Shown: positions 41,124 through 50,170 of the stretch, piece by piece
Layout of the letters: the number at the start of each line of letters is the position of its first letter
Numbering within the stretch: position 1 is the first letter of the stretch
DNA from: Candidozyma auris
Lineage: Eukaryota > Ascomycota > Pichiomycetes > Serinales > Metschnikowiaceae
Reading direction: 5' to 3'
NCBI RefSeq assembly: GCF_003013715.1
Contig: NC_072818.1
Coordinates: forward strand, 558,001-622,000
DNA: 64,000 bases
The notes under the pieces: model-generated
Database searches by the model: none
Seen by the model: only the letters and a program-made list of their open reading frames with translations
What the model was told of the DNA's origin: nothing
Program-made: the position numbers and the translations under genes

Positions 41124-41131
41124 CCCACGTG
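41124..41131 (-). promoter_or_regulatory. Pho4-type site CACGTGGG upstream of PHM8/SDT1
   Basis: CACGTGGG on the minus strand, about 79 bp before the ATG at 41210. PHM8 is a phosphate-starvation gene in S. cerevisiae, so this supports the gene call. Confidence 0.6.
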
Positions 41132-41209
41132 GTGTACTGGTGCGCCATCGGTAACTTTCCAGCTTAAACCGATAAGAGTCATTCTCGACTACATCTACTA
41201 CTTCACAGA

Positions 41210-42055
41210 ATGACAACCTCAACTGAAAGACCACTCATTTATGAAAATCCCGAACTCTCCAGTTCAAGAAAACCGGGTACCACCGTGACGTTAAAATATG
41301 GTCACGGGCCATTGCCTAAGGAGTTGAAGAACAAGAAGATTTTCTTCTTTGATATCGACAATTGCCTTTACGAGCGATCAACCAAAATTCACGACATGAT
41401 GCAAGTCAAGATACATAACTATTTCAAAGAAAATTTGCAGTTAAACGATGACGAGGCTCACACGTTGCACATGAACTACTACAAGACATATGGGTTGGCT
41501 CTTGAAGGGTTAGTAAGGAATCACCAAGTAGACGCTCTCGAGTACAATTCCCAGGTGGATGACTCTCTTGATTTGAAGTCTGTTTTATCTTACAATGAGC
41601 AATTGCGGAACATGATCCTTGAGATCAAGAACTCCCACAAGTATGATGTGTTGTGGCTCATTACTAACGCCTACAAGAACCACGCGTTGCGAGTGATTTC
41701 CTTTTTGGGTCTTGGCGACTTGTTTGACGGCTTGACGTACTGTGACTATTCTGAGTGTCCCATCGTCTGTAAACCCATGAAAGAGTTCTTTTACAGGTGC
41801 CTTGACACCGTGCAAGTCGACAAGGAAAGCACGCAAGCATTGGGCCAACTTTCATTTGTGGACGATAGCGAGATCAACGTCAAGGCAGCGTTTGACCTTG
41901 GGTTTGGCCGTGTTTACCACTACGTGGAAGTGGAGAAGGAATATGAGCAACTCAAGCAGAAACCCGATTTCGATAAGTACTACGGTCTGTCGAATGACGA
42001 CCGAAAAATCACAATTCTCCGCAACATTCTTGACCTTCAAAAGCATGCTTTATAG
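41210..42055 (+). CDS. PHM8: HAD-family nucleotidase Phm8/Sdt1
   Basis: 281 codons. A HAD hydrolase of the pyrimidine 5'-nucleotidase group: S. cerevisiae Phm8 dephosphorylates nucleotides and lysophosphatidate under phosphate starvation, and Sdt1 acts on pyrimidine monophosphates. Seen: nucleophile motif FFFDIDNCLY (Asp48 and Asp50), ALEGLVRNHQVDALEYN, motif II LWLITNAYKNHALRVI, LFDGLTYCDYS, motif III Lys in VCKPMKEFF, and motif IV FVDDSEINVKAAFDLG. The clade probably has a single gene for the PHM8/SDT1 pair, so either name may apply. The Pho4 site favours PHM8. Confidence 0.9.
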   Translation: MTTSTERPLIYENPELSSSRKPGTTVTLKYGHGPLPKELKNKKIFFFDIDNCLYERSTKIHDMMQVKIHNYFKENLQLNDDEAHTLHMNYYKTYGLALEGLVRNHQVDALEYNSQVDDSLDLKSVLSYNEQLRNMILEIKNSHKYDVLWLITNAYKNHALRVISFLGLGDLFDGLTYCDYSECPIVCKPMKEFFYRCLDTVQVDKESTQALGQLSFVDDSEINVKAAFDLGFGRVYHYVEVEKEYEQLKQKPDFDKYYGLSNDDRKITILRNILDLQKHAL

Positions 42056-42327
42056 ACTACAACTTTTCTTATGGCCCTTGACGATATGAATATTGCCAAA
42101 AGGCAGTGCAGTGACGACTCCGTTTGGATTTCAGTCTGCTGAACCTTGACAAGGGTAATCGTTTATCCTTTACATGACCATATATCTAGATTTACAATAC
42201 AAAGTACCAAAGTGTACTACTTTAACATATATCCTCCGTCCGTACCACTCAAACTATATAGTATCTTATCTAGTGCGAATGAAATTTTCCATCGTTCCTC
42301 AGATCAAGTCCTACTCTTCCCTTCACC

Positions 42328-43149
42328 ATGGCCAAAAAGAACGTCGAGTACAAAGCCAGGGTGCTTTTCTTCCACGGATATACACAGCTGGCGCTGACAT
42401 TCTACGCCAAAACGCTGGCGCTTCGCAAGAAACTCGCTTCTTTCAAACTCAAAGCTGTATATTTGAACGCTCCCTTGCAACTTACTCCAGCACAGTTCCC
42501 CACCCAGGATTCCCTATCTAAATTTGGCGCTGCTTCCAACGGCAAGGATGAAAATCTCGTCAACTACAGAGCGTGGTGGTTGAAAAATCCTGACAACTCG
42601 TATGAGATTGAAAGTGCAATAGAGACAGTGAGGAAGTACATGAAGGAAAGGCTAGTGCTAAATGAGGAGCTGGGAGAATACGAGAAAGCAGAGGATGGAG
42701 ATGAAGGGCTTCCCGTGAAGGGCATTATAGGGTTTTCTCAAGGTGCTTGTTTTGGAGGAGCTCTAGTTCACAAATTCGAGGAGCTCTTCGGAAACCTGTT
42801 AGACTTTGCCGTGCTATACTCCGGGTTCAAGATTGACACAAAACTTATGCCACATTACGAGAAGTTTTACTCGGGTGACGATGGGGCACTGACAAAGGCG
42901 AGATTGTTGCATGTTGTTGGAGAACTAGACACTGTTGTGGGTGAAGATAGAGCGTACACATTGTACGAGAGCAGCAAAAAGAACCTGGAGTTGTTGAAGC
43001 ATCCAGGTGGGCATTTTGTGCCGAACCTGAAGTTGCTTGTGGACCAGGTTGTGAATTGGATACATCGAGAGGAGGAACAGAGAGAGGGGGAAAAGAAAGA
43101 CGATAGTGTGGATGACATCATGGCCATGATGGATAAGGTGGGAGTTTAG
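42328..43149 (+). CDS. FSH-family serine hydrolase
   Basis: 273 codons. An alpha/beta hydrolase of the Fsh1/2/3 family, related to human OVCA2. Seen: RVLFFHGYTQ with the oxyanion-hole His-Gly, YLNAPLQL, the nucleophile elbow GIIGFSQGACFGGA with Ser137, HVVGELDTVVGEDRA with the likely catalytic Asp, and HPGGHFVPNLK with the catalytic His. Physiological substrate unknown. A TATATAG lies about 70 bp upstream. The region before the gene (42056-42327) shows no recurrent motif. Confidence 0.9.
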   Translation: MAKKNVEYKARVLFFHGYTQLALTFYAKTLALRKKLASFKLKAVYLNAPLQLTPAQFPTQDSLSKFGAASNGKDENLVNYRAWWLKNPDNSYEIESAIETVRKYMKERLVLNEELGEYEKAEDGDEGLPVKGIIGFSQGACFGGALVHKFEELFGNLLDFAVLYSGFKIDTKLMPHYEKFYSGDDGALTKARLLHVVGELDTVVGEDRAYTLYESSKKNLELLKHPGGHFVPNLKLLVDQVVNWIHREEEQREGEKKDDSVDDIMAMMDKVGV

Positions 43150-43454
43150 TAGCATATTTGCCTCTGGCGTTGAATTCGCAAGCGTTATTATAGATCAATT
43201 GAACAGTTTATTTGGGATACGTTAATATGTACATAAAGAATTTAAGCATCTTGTGGATAACTTGTCATGTATATGACGTTGAAATAATCTCCCATGGCTT
43301 GTATATGCCTCTACAATTTTTTATTCGGAGCCATTGCAACAGCAACGATTTTATCTGGATCTATAAATGGCCAGCGTAGCAAACGCCCTGACATCGACTA
43401 GATGACGTAACCCTGATGTCGTCAATCATCAAAGCTTGCAGATTCAACCCCTCT
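43150..43454. other. Convergent 3' region FSH gene / MPD1
   Basis: 305 bp. Contains a one-mismatch motif-like stretch (TTCGGAGCCA at 43324) that may be chance. Nothing else seen. Confidence 0.4.
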
Positions 43455-44351
43455 CTAGAGCTCGTCGTGTGCAACGTCCCTGGTGTCTCCTCTATACTTG
43501 GCGTAGTACTTCTTCTCTCTTTTTGAGAGCCCACCCTCACTTGGCTTTATTCCCGTGATCTTCATCACCCACTTCTCCAATTCGTGCTTGTTATTGAGCT
43601 TCCCTTTGTCGTACCTCACAAACGATTGTGTTTTCTCATCCCAGAACATCAATATAGGCAAGGTATCACCCTCCTCAATAGGCAACTGGACGCTCTTCCC
43701 GTCAATAGTCACCGTGGCAGGCTCAGCAGCGTTCATCTTCAAGTACCCAAAATTCACCGTCGAGAGGAAATCAATGGCCATCGTCTTATACATGGGCGAA
43801 ATATTCGAATTCTTCAGCATAAGCACTACTCTGGGTCCGTCTCCCTTGACAAACTCAGGAAGCGATTTCAACCCATGAATCCTCAGCACATAGTTCTTGA
43901 TTCTGTTCAGCGCAAAGTCAGCCATCGCCTTCAACGTTCTCTGGCCCTGATAAGGCTCAGCGACGTGTCTTGAAGTCAGCAGCGCTTGGCCAGGGGCCCA
44001 TTTGGGCGGACGGAACACCATAAGCGTGGGGAACCCTTGCACTCTGTAGGAAGCACACAAGGGCTTGTTGATGTCGGAGTCACAGTTCACCGCAGCAACA
44101 TTGACTCCGTACTTGCCATCTCTATGTAGAAACTTGGCCAATTTGTGCCAGATGGGCAGCAATTGCTTGCAGTAGCCACACCAGGGAGCGTAGAACTTGA
44201 CTATGGAGGTGTAGTTGGATCTGTGGACAACTTTGTCGAAGTTCAGGGGCGTGAGCTCGTAGATGTTTGGGTCGGAGGAGTAGACATTTGCTGACTCTCG
44301 GGCGGCCACGAGAGACACAAGTAGGAGGGTGAAGAAAGCAGTCAAGTGCAT
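43455..44351 (-). CDS. MPD1: ER protein disulphide isomerase-like Mpd1
   Basis: 298 codons from ATG at 44351 (S. cerevisiae Mpd1 is 318). The frame extends 15 codons upstream but without ATG, and 44351 begins a signal peptide (MHLTAFFTLLLVSLVAARES). One thioredoxin domain with active site FYAPWCGYCKQL (Cys58, Cys61) is followed by a redox-inactive second half. The C-terminus is HDEL, the yeast ER retention signal. It forms or shuffles disulphides in the ER lumen. Single active domain and length favour Mpd1 over Pdi1 or Eug1. OST5 lies 389 bp upstream on the same strand. Confidence 0.9.
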   Translation of the reverse strand: MHLTAFFTLLLVSLVAARESANVYSSDPNIYELTPLNFDKVVHRSNYTSIVKFYAPWCGYCKQLLPIWHKLAKFLHRDGKYGVNVAAVNCDSDINKPLCASYRVQGFPTLMVFRPPKWAPGQALLTSRHVAEPYQGQRTLKAMADFALNRIKNYVLRIHGLKSLPEFVKGDGPRVVLMLKNSNISPMYKTMAIDFLSTVNFGYLKMNAAEPATVTIDGKSVQLPIEEGDTLPILMFWDEKTQSFVRYDKGKLNNKHELEKWVMKITGIKPSEGGLSKREKKYYAKYRGDTRDVAHDEL

Positions 44352-44740
44352 GTAGTTGGTGAGGTGGAAGCTTAGTGATGGGTGGAAAAATCGCACTTAG
44401 TAGGACGAAGACTGGAGAGAGAAGAACGACCTGACATTTCATGAGGAAAATATGATGAAACATAGTTTATATCTTCAACTTTTTAATTTCAGCGGGTTTT
44501 ACAATTCAGTTTTTCGTTTGCTTGTTGGTTTTCTGTAGCGTGGCTCTTATCACAGCACGGTCAGTACGAACTTGTGGGTCTCATTATATGAGACTTCGTA
44601 TATAACACACGTTTGTCTGTACAATTGTCTTAACACTATACAACTGTCTTAACACTACACAATTCTTCACGGTTCACTCAGATTTCCATTATCATTTGGA
44701 ACACTATATCAAGTCAGCTCACAGAGCGTCTATCAAGAGG
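44352..44740. other. MPD1 promoter / OST5 3' region
   Basis: 389 bp with no recurrent motif. Two near-identical ACAAT(T/C)GTCTTAACACTA stretches (about 44620-44660) form a short direct repeat. Confidence 0.4.
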
Positions 44741-45494
44741 TCAGATATATACGCCAAAGAAGTTGGCAACGTAAATGGAGCCCAAGCCAATGGACAAGGA
44801 CGCCACGGCCGCGCTGCTGAAGTACTTGACTGGGGACGATCTATTGAGAAATGCCAATGAGAGCGACACAAATGCTGAAGGTTAGTAAGGTTCGCAAACT
44901 GCTGAAGAGGGAGGAAGGTAAAGAAAATAGTGTAGTCACGAGGATGGATGAGAATTGCCGTGCTCTTCGAAACTTTAGGCTCTTAAATGCCTTAGGCACG
45001 TATGTGGTATTGGTTTTGCTGAATGTGGATGGTATTTAAACTCACGGCTGTAGCTTGTCCTTTTGGAGGGTCTTACCAGGATGTAGAGCCACAAAGAGAT
45101 CAAGGAATCAGGCAATTCAAAACGAGTGGAGTGATTAAAACAGTTTGTTTCAGATGCATAGGTTTGGTTTTCATTTAGGACAATATTTTCGGATTCGAGT
45201 GCTCAGTATACTCAATCCTCGTCAGTGACACTCGATTGGATAAGCCAAATCAGACAAGCTTCACCTTCTCCCTCGGCTCCATCTCTTTGACAAAGAATAA
45301 AATTCTCACCCATTATCCTCCAAGATCAATCAATTGATACACTCGATATACATACATAGAAGAACAAGCACTACCGTGATGAGGGTCTGCTGCTGCTGGA
45401 AGGCAGAGGGAAAGATCTCCAGTGACTTGTTTTTGAAGAGATCTTCGAGCTCGGCATACGTTATGAGGTTCTTTATGGTCTTTTGTGCGGACAT
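44741..45494 (-). CDS. OST5: Oligosaccharyltransferase subunit Ost5, spliced
   Basis: Two exons: 45494-45356 (139 nt) and 44874-44741 (134 nt), together 90 codons and a stop (S. cerevisiae Ost5 is 86). Exon 1 reads MSAQKTIKNLITYAELEDLF and ends in a hydrophobic stretch (LITVVLVLL); exon 2 gives a second membrane span and ends IYVANFFGVYI, matching the Ost5 ending SNSFGVYV. The intron is 481 nt, from GTATGT (45355-45350) to TACTAAC then CTTCAG (ending 44875), all consensus. Ost5 is a small two-span ER subunit of the complex that N-glycosylates proteins. No continuous ORF shows it. It is divergent from the UCH37-type gene. Confidence 0.9.
44875..45355 (-). other. Intron of OST5
   Basis: 481 nt, donor GTATGT, branch TACTAAC at 44887-44881, acceptor CAG six bases later. 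It interrupts a codon after its first base. Confidence 0.9.
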
Positions 45495-45733
45495 TGGAAA
45501 CGTGTAGGTTGTACTTCATTTGAAAGTACGTGGTATATCGTCGCCAATGTGTGGTGGTGCACGGGTCTTTTGTGGACTCTCCCTACAAAAAGACAAGTTT
45601 CAGACAAATTGATGAAAAGTCAATATCTCTCTTTGAAACTGCCGTTAAAAGTCTCCTTACTTGACTCCGAAAGTATCCATTGTGTTCGTGTTCTCCCCGA
45701 CTTACTTCCTCCTCCCTGCACTACTATCACCAA

Positions 45734-45744
45734 TTCGCAGCCTA
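45734..45744 (-). promoter_or_regulatory. Recurrent motif core (TTCGCAGCC on +)
   Basis: Core match with one flank change (T for A), only about 20-30 bp before the UCH37-type start and within the OST5/UCH divergent promoter. Confidence 0.45.
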
Positions 45745-45762
45745 CTACTATTCTTTTTCAAC

Positions 45763-46744
45763 ATGTCTTGGGGCTGGAACACTATAGACTCCGATGCGGT
45801 ATGTGTATGGTCTTGTTGCTTTGCCACCTCTTATGCTAACTAATTAGGGCGTTTTTACGGAACTTGTGGAGCGTTTGGGCGTCAAGAACGTGCAGTTTGA
45901 TGAGCTCTATGCTATTGACAAAGAGTCTCTTTTGGCAGTAGCACCAGTGCATGCGGTAGTTTTCTTGTTCAAGTACAGTAAACTTGATCGTGAGTACGCT
46001 GCGAAGAAATTGCCTCTCGATGGCGAATACGATACAAATTATATGGACAAAGGGGTCTTTTTCGCCAATCAGACGATCCAGAACGCATGTGCTACACAAG
46101 CAGTGCTCAATTCTTTGCTCAATAAAAGAGATGAGATTGAGATCGGAGATGAGTTGGAGAACTTGCGGTCGTTTGTCGCTGGCTTTGACTCGGAAATGGC
46201 CGGTGAGACTTTGCTGAACTCAGATATGATCAGGTCGGTGCACAACTCCTTTTCGGCGCCTAAATTCATCGACAGCGATCAATTGCCACCTCCTGACCTT
46301 GATGACAAAGATGACGGTCTTTTTCACTTCATCACGTACCTTAATATCAACAATACCGTGTATGAGCTTGACGGGTTGAAGCAGTACCCTATCAAGCACG
46401 AAAAATTGAATGGGCCGGAAGAGTTTTACGAGGTTCTTCCGCAAGTCTTGCAGCGCAGAATAGACAAGTATCACGGTGAGATCCGTTTTTCTTTGATGGC
46501 GATCACCAACAACAAATTGGAGCAGTACAAGCAAATGGGTGACGAAATCAGTGCCCAGCAGGAGGTTGCCAAGAGGGAGACGTGGAAGCAGGAGAACATT
46601 TTCAGAAGACACGACTTCCCCAAGCTCACGGTTGCGCTTTTGAAAAACATCCTGAAGAGTATGAGCGATGAAGAGTGGGAGGAATTGTTGAACCTGGCTC
46701 GTCAGAAATCTTTGGCTCGCCAAGCACAGCTCTACAAAAATTAA
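45763..46744 (+). CDS. UCH37/UCHL5-type ubiquitin C-terminal hydrolase, spliced
   Basis: Exon 1, 45763-45798, encodes only MSWGWNTIDSDA. Exon 2, 45848-46744, continues GVFTELVERLGVKN; the joined protein has 310 residues. Exon 1 matches the start of human UCHL5, which confirms the splice. Catalytic residues: Gln87 and Cys93 (FANQTIQNACATQAVL), His172 (DGLFHFITY), Asp187 (VYELDGLKQYP). The C-terminal extension (about 245-310, KQENIFRRHDFPKLTVALLK) is the UCH37 tail that binds the proteasome receptor Rpn13. S. pombe has this type (Uch2); S. cerevisiae has only the shorter Yuh1. Removes ubiquitin from proteasome substrates. Tail-to-tail with AIM25, 59 bp apart. Confidence 0.93.
45799..45847 (+). 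other. Intron of the UCH37-type gene
   Basis: 49 nt, donor GTATGT, branch TGCTAAC (45834-45840), acceptor TAG at 45845-45847. In phase 0. Confidence 0.93.
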
Positions 46745-46803
46745 TTCTTTATGCCTTCGTGAATGCAAATGCTGTAAAAAGTTTCATCTTTTACTGGGTT
46801 CAG

Positions 46804-47865
46804 CTACTCCCAGTCGCTGAATGTGAGGAACCCGCCGCCGCTTCTTGAGTGTCTAGAGAAATAGTCGAAATCGATACTCACAGCGTTGCCCAACAAAATA
46901 GCACGCTGATCTAGTGTGAGTGGGCCAGCGACGCTAGGATATAGCAGGCCCATTCCAGCAAAGGACGCTGGGTCCATACGCACAATGTATACACCAGTAT
47001 CTGTGAATAACTCTCTGCCCAAGCCTACCCAGTTTCTGTCGACAGAAGCAATGACGTCACCGTCTCTATTGTACACGGGGAAATCGAACGCTAGGAAGCC
47101 TGAGTCGATGGCGCCAAATTGCTCGTATTCGTCCGTGACTTCGTCTTCAAGCTTGAATAAATTGTACTTCCTGCGCCACAAGTGCCATTTTTGAACGGAT
47201 TCCCCTATAATTTCGTGCATGAGATTACCGAAGGAGTCAAATCCAGGCAAGAGAGCTTTGATGTGTGAGTTAATGAAGGAAAAGGGTCTTTTGATGGTTA
47301 GCACCAAATCACCGTAATTGTTGAAGACGTCAATCTCAAACGGCCGGTGCAACCTGAAAAACTGTCTACCCAATGCTTTCATGATGCCAAAGTCCTTTTC
47401 TTCCATATACCCGATCTGGTCTCCTTTGGAGTTCATGATCTTATACCTGTTTGCCTGCTCAAAGCCGATCACCAAATTCATGAACTCAACCTGTCTTTCA
47501 ATAACCAACGTGGGTTCCTTTAAAATCTCATAAATTGGGTCATCCTCTGTTATGATTCCGTTTTCGTTGGGAGGAAAGTCGAATACGGCTCTGAACTGAC
47601 TGGGCTCGCCTCTGAAAGCATCCGAGTTTGTTGATGGTTGATCGTGATAATAAAATTGGCCACTACGTGTTCCGTGGCCGCCACTTTTCTGTCTCTTGAG
47701 CTCTTCTTGAAACCTTCTGACTTCTTCGGGGCTGATTTCACGAGCCTGGCGGGTCTTTCTGATTAATGCCGAGGTTGTGGAGGAGATGCCCCTTTTGGCG
47801 TAGGTGGGGCAAACGGGGGGCAATTGGCGAATGCTCCGAAGTACTTGACTCCGAAAAAGTAGCAT
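46804..47865 (-). CDS. AIM25: Mitochondrial scramblase-family protein Aim25
   Basis: 353 codons. The N-terminus (MLLFRSQVLRSIRQLPP, then a second basic stretch) is a mitochondrial presequence. The body is a phospholipid-scramblase (LURP-one-like) domain: EILKEPTLVIERQVEFMN, RYKIMNSKGDQIGYMEE, FRLHRPFEIDVFNNYGDLVL, and YVVRMDPASF-like sequence near the C-terminus. S. cerevisiae Aim25 (YJR100C) has the same layout and a role in mitochondrial function and stress. Lipid transfer is inferred. The neighbouring UCH gene sits as YUH1 (YJR099W) does in S. cerevisiae. Confidence 0.9.
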   Translation of the reverse strand: MLLFRSQVLRSIRQLPPVCPTYAKRGISSTTSALIRKTRQAREISPEEVRRFQEELKRQKSGGHGTRSGQFYYHDQPSTNSDAFRGEPSQFRAVFDFPPNENGIITEDDPIYEILKEPTLVIERQVEFMNLVIGFEQANRYKIMNSKGDQIGYMEEKDFGIMKALGRQFFRLHRPFEIDVFNNYGDLVLTIKRPFSFINSHIKALLPGFDSFGNLMHEIIGESVQKWHLWRRKYNLFKLEDEVTDEYEQFGAIDSGFLAFDFPVYNRDGDVIASVDRNWVGLGRELFTDTGVYIVRMDPASFAGMGLLYPSVAGPLTLDQRAILLGNAVSIDFDYFSRHSRSGGGFLTFSDWE

Positions 47866-48257
47866 ATTGGATGTTCTTAGTGATTAAAGGATTTGGTGAG
47901 GAGAAATGAAGGGTGCTCTTTGATGGCAATCTATTAGGGCCAAAGAAGTGGGAGCGGTATGGCGCTTGCGTGCAGGAATATCGACGGAAGGCAGTCTTGC
48001 AGCCAACATCATGAAAATACCAATCAAGCTAACTGAGACAGAATCTGCATTGTTAACTTCTACATGAGATTTCCATCAAATATTACAACTGGTTAATGTC
48101 TATCATTTTAATCAACTTTTTACGTATGCAGACGGCACGATCAGGAGGGCGTGCACCTGTGGGAGGGAATAAATACTCGTGAAGCGGCGACTGTGGCCGG
48201 TTTCGGCAAAGCATCGCCCAGGTATTGAATAGGTTTTTGATGGCTCACTCGGCTCGC
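47866..48257. other. AIM25 promoter / SFC1 3' region
   Basis: 392 bp, with one one-mismatch motif (47995). Nothing else seen. Confidence 0.4.
47995..48005 (-). promoter_or_regulatory. Degenerate recurrent motif (TCTTGCAGCCA on +)
   Basis: One mismatch to the core, 130 bp upstream of AIM25. Confidence 0.35.
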
Positions 48258-49190
48258 TTAGGTGAGCTTCTTGTTGGTAGGGTTGCTGGCGTTGGAACCG
48301 GTCAACACGCCCTTCATGAACTCGTACACAGTGAAAGTGACAGCCTGACCTGGGGCAACTCTCATGATTCTAGGAGTGATACCCTTGTACAAGGCCGCCA
48401 CACCTTCTTCCTTGATCAACTGCTTACCGATCTTGGCGATTCTGACCCAGCCAGACTCGTTGGAGGCGTAAGTAGACTTCTGCAATCTCGTCTTGATAGT
48501 GTCCAAAGGAGCGTTAGACAAAGGACCCAACGCACCGGAGAACAAACCAATCAAGGAAGTCTCCCACGAAGGAAGAACCTCCATGTTCTGGTAACCTTGC
48601 AAGTACTCCTTCAACTTGGAGTACACGGTGAAGTTCACACCCTGGTTCGACGCTTGTCTGGCGGCAGTCAAAGAGACACCTCTGTACAATGTGGAGAAGC
48701 CCTCTTCTCTGACAATCACGTAGGCAGCGTGCAAGGCGTTTCTGTACTTGGGCACGTCCAAGGGGTCGGCCATAGAGTGGTGCTGGGCCTGCAATCTGAT
48801 TTTCACAACTTCCATGGGGTTCACCACAAGCACAGCCTCGGTGGTACCAGCACCCACACCAGCAATAAATGTGTTACCCGTGGAGATGTTTCCTTCCTTG
48901 TCTTTCAAAAGAGACCTATAGAACTCGTACGACTGGAAACGAATACCCATCTTAGGCACAATTCCCAACACAACAGCACCAAGACCCTTGTAAAGAGACA
49001 AAAAGGTCTCCTTTTGCACAATGTTGATACCTGTTCTGATGAAGCCAGGGGGTTTCTGGCCACTCTTTCTGTACAACTGCATTCTCACCTTGACGGTGTC
49101 CAAGGGGTGGCAGCAGAGCGCCTCAAACAAACCAGCGACACCGCCGGCAACAAGGTCGGTGACGGAGCCTCCTTTTTTCTGTGTGGACAT
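48258..49190 (-). CDS. SFC1: Mitochondrial succinate-fumarate carrier
   Basis: 310 codons (S. cerevisiae Sfc1 is 322). A mitochondrial carrier with three repeats of about 100 residues and signatures PLDTVKVRM, PMEVVKIRL and PLDTIKTRL, each followed by the usual glycine motif. The sequence GGVAGLFEALCCHPLDTVKV and KMGIRFQSYEFYR is typical of Sfc1. It imports succinate in exchange for fumarate so that glyoxylate-cycle carbon can feed gluconeogenesis on ethanol or acetate. Codon bias is marked. The upstream region is unusually GC-rich with many CGG triplets and has a strong TATA. Confidence 0.93.
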   Translation of the reverse strand: MSTQKKGGSVTDLVAGGVAGLFEALCCHPLDTVKVRMQLYRKSGQKPPGFIRTGINIVQKETFLSLYKGLGAVVLGIVPKMGIRFQSYEFYRSLLKDKEGNISTGNTFIAGVGAGTTEAVLVVNPMEVVKIRLQAQHHSMADPLDVPKYRNALHAAYVIVREEGFSTLYRGVSLTAARQASNQGVNFTVYSKLKEYLQGYQNMEVLPSWETSLIGLFSGALGPLSNAPLDTIKTRLQKSTYASNESGWVRIAKIGKQLIKEEGVAALYKGITPRIMRVAPGQAVTFTVYEFMKGVLTGSNASNPTNKKLT

Positions 49191-49275
49191 TATGAGTAGA
49201 TGTTCTTTAATGGATTGTTCAAAAAGAAGTCAAAGTGGGATTAAACGTGTTTCGTGTGGGTGTGTGAGGGTGTCT

Positions 49276-49287
49276 TATATATATATA
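49276..49287 (-). promoter_or_regulatory. TATA element of SFC1
   Basis: Twelve-base alternating TA run about 90 bp upstream of the ATG. Confidence 0.6.
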
Positions 49288-50159
49288 CCCCACAAAGAAG
49301 CGGTGATTTTTCATAGTCAAGGCGACTTCCATTTCCCCGAGGCACCCGCACCACCGAAGCATTCAACGGTGGTCAATTGATCCGAGAAGCGCCGGGATGG
49401 GGGTCGTACATTTCTACTACGCTTAGTCTACTGACTGAATTTGTTTTGGTTTTTTTGGTCTGTTGACCCTCCAACCAATTCATGGGTGTCTTTCTTCACG
49501 GGCCATTCTGGGGTACGTCGAAAAACATCCGCGGACCCGGGGCGGCTGGAGTGAGTCGCAAGAGTCATTCCGGGGTGGACGACAGCCGCCTGTGTGCAGT
49601 ACTCGTTCTTTAACCTCCACCCATATTCGCGTCCGAAGTAGGAGCGGTTCTGATTGGCAGATAGAGGCAGTTGAGCCCGATCTGATGCAGCGACTAGATC
49701 GGTAGAAAAGAACAAACAGAGTTAAGCGAGAAGTCGTTCTAAACTGATTGATATTTTGGTGCTTGTGTGCAGGCGTGATTCGGTAGTCGTCAAGGTGGTG
49801 ACTCGCGTCACATGGCAGTGGAACATTGGAAAGCTGGTGAAAACCGAAGAGGAAAATCACCGTGGGGAATCTCGTTAGCCGAAGTGTGATGGTGACTACA
49901 ATTGTGGCTTGACAGTCCTGGCAACGGCTGACGGTTTTTCCGGCTTTTATATTGTGTCACCGTGGAAGCGCTCGGCACATGAGTTTATCCGAGGAGGAAA
50001 ATTGTGCACCGAGAAGGAGTTGACGAGGTCAGTGGGATCACCAGCAGAGAAGTTGAAAATATAGAAGAATAGTTGGTGAAATATTGTTGCTGTTTCTGGT
50101 GCTTGCACAAGTTTTAATAGAGCTTGTATTGTGATGTTTTACTAGTGTGATTAGTTGCC

Positions 50160-50170
50160 TTTTGCAGCCA
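50160..50170 (-). promoter_or_regulatory. Recurrent motif (TTTTGCAGCCA on +)
   Basis: Exact core match, 970 bp upstream of SFC1. Confidence 0.55.

Noticed and set aside
44775..44885. A 36-codon plus-strand frame starting MEPKPMDKDATAALLKYL, ending beside GTTAGTAAG
   Set aside because: It is the antisense of OST5 exon 2; the GTTAGTA is the reverse of the OST5 branch point TACTAAC.
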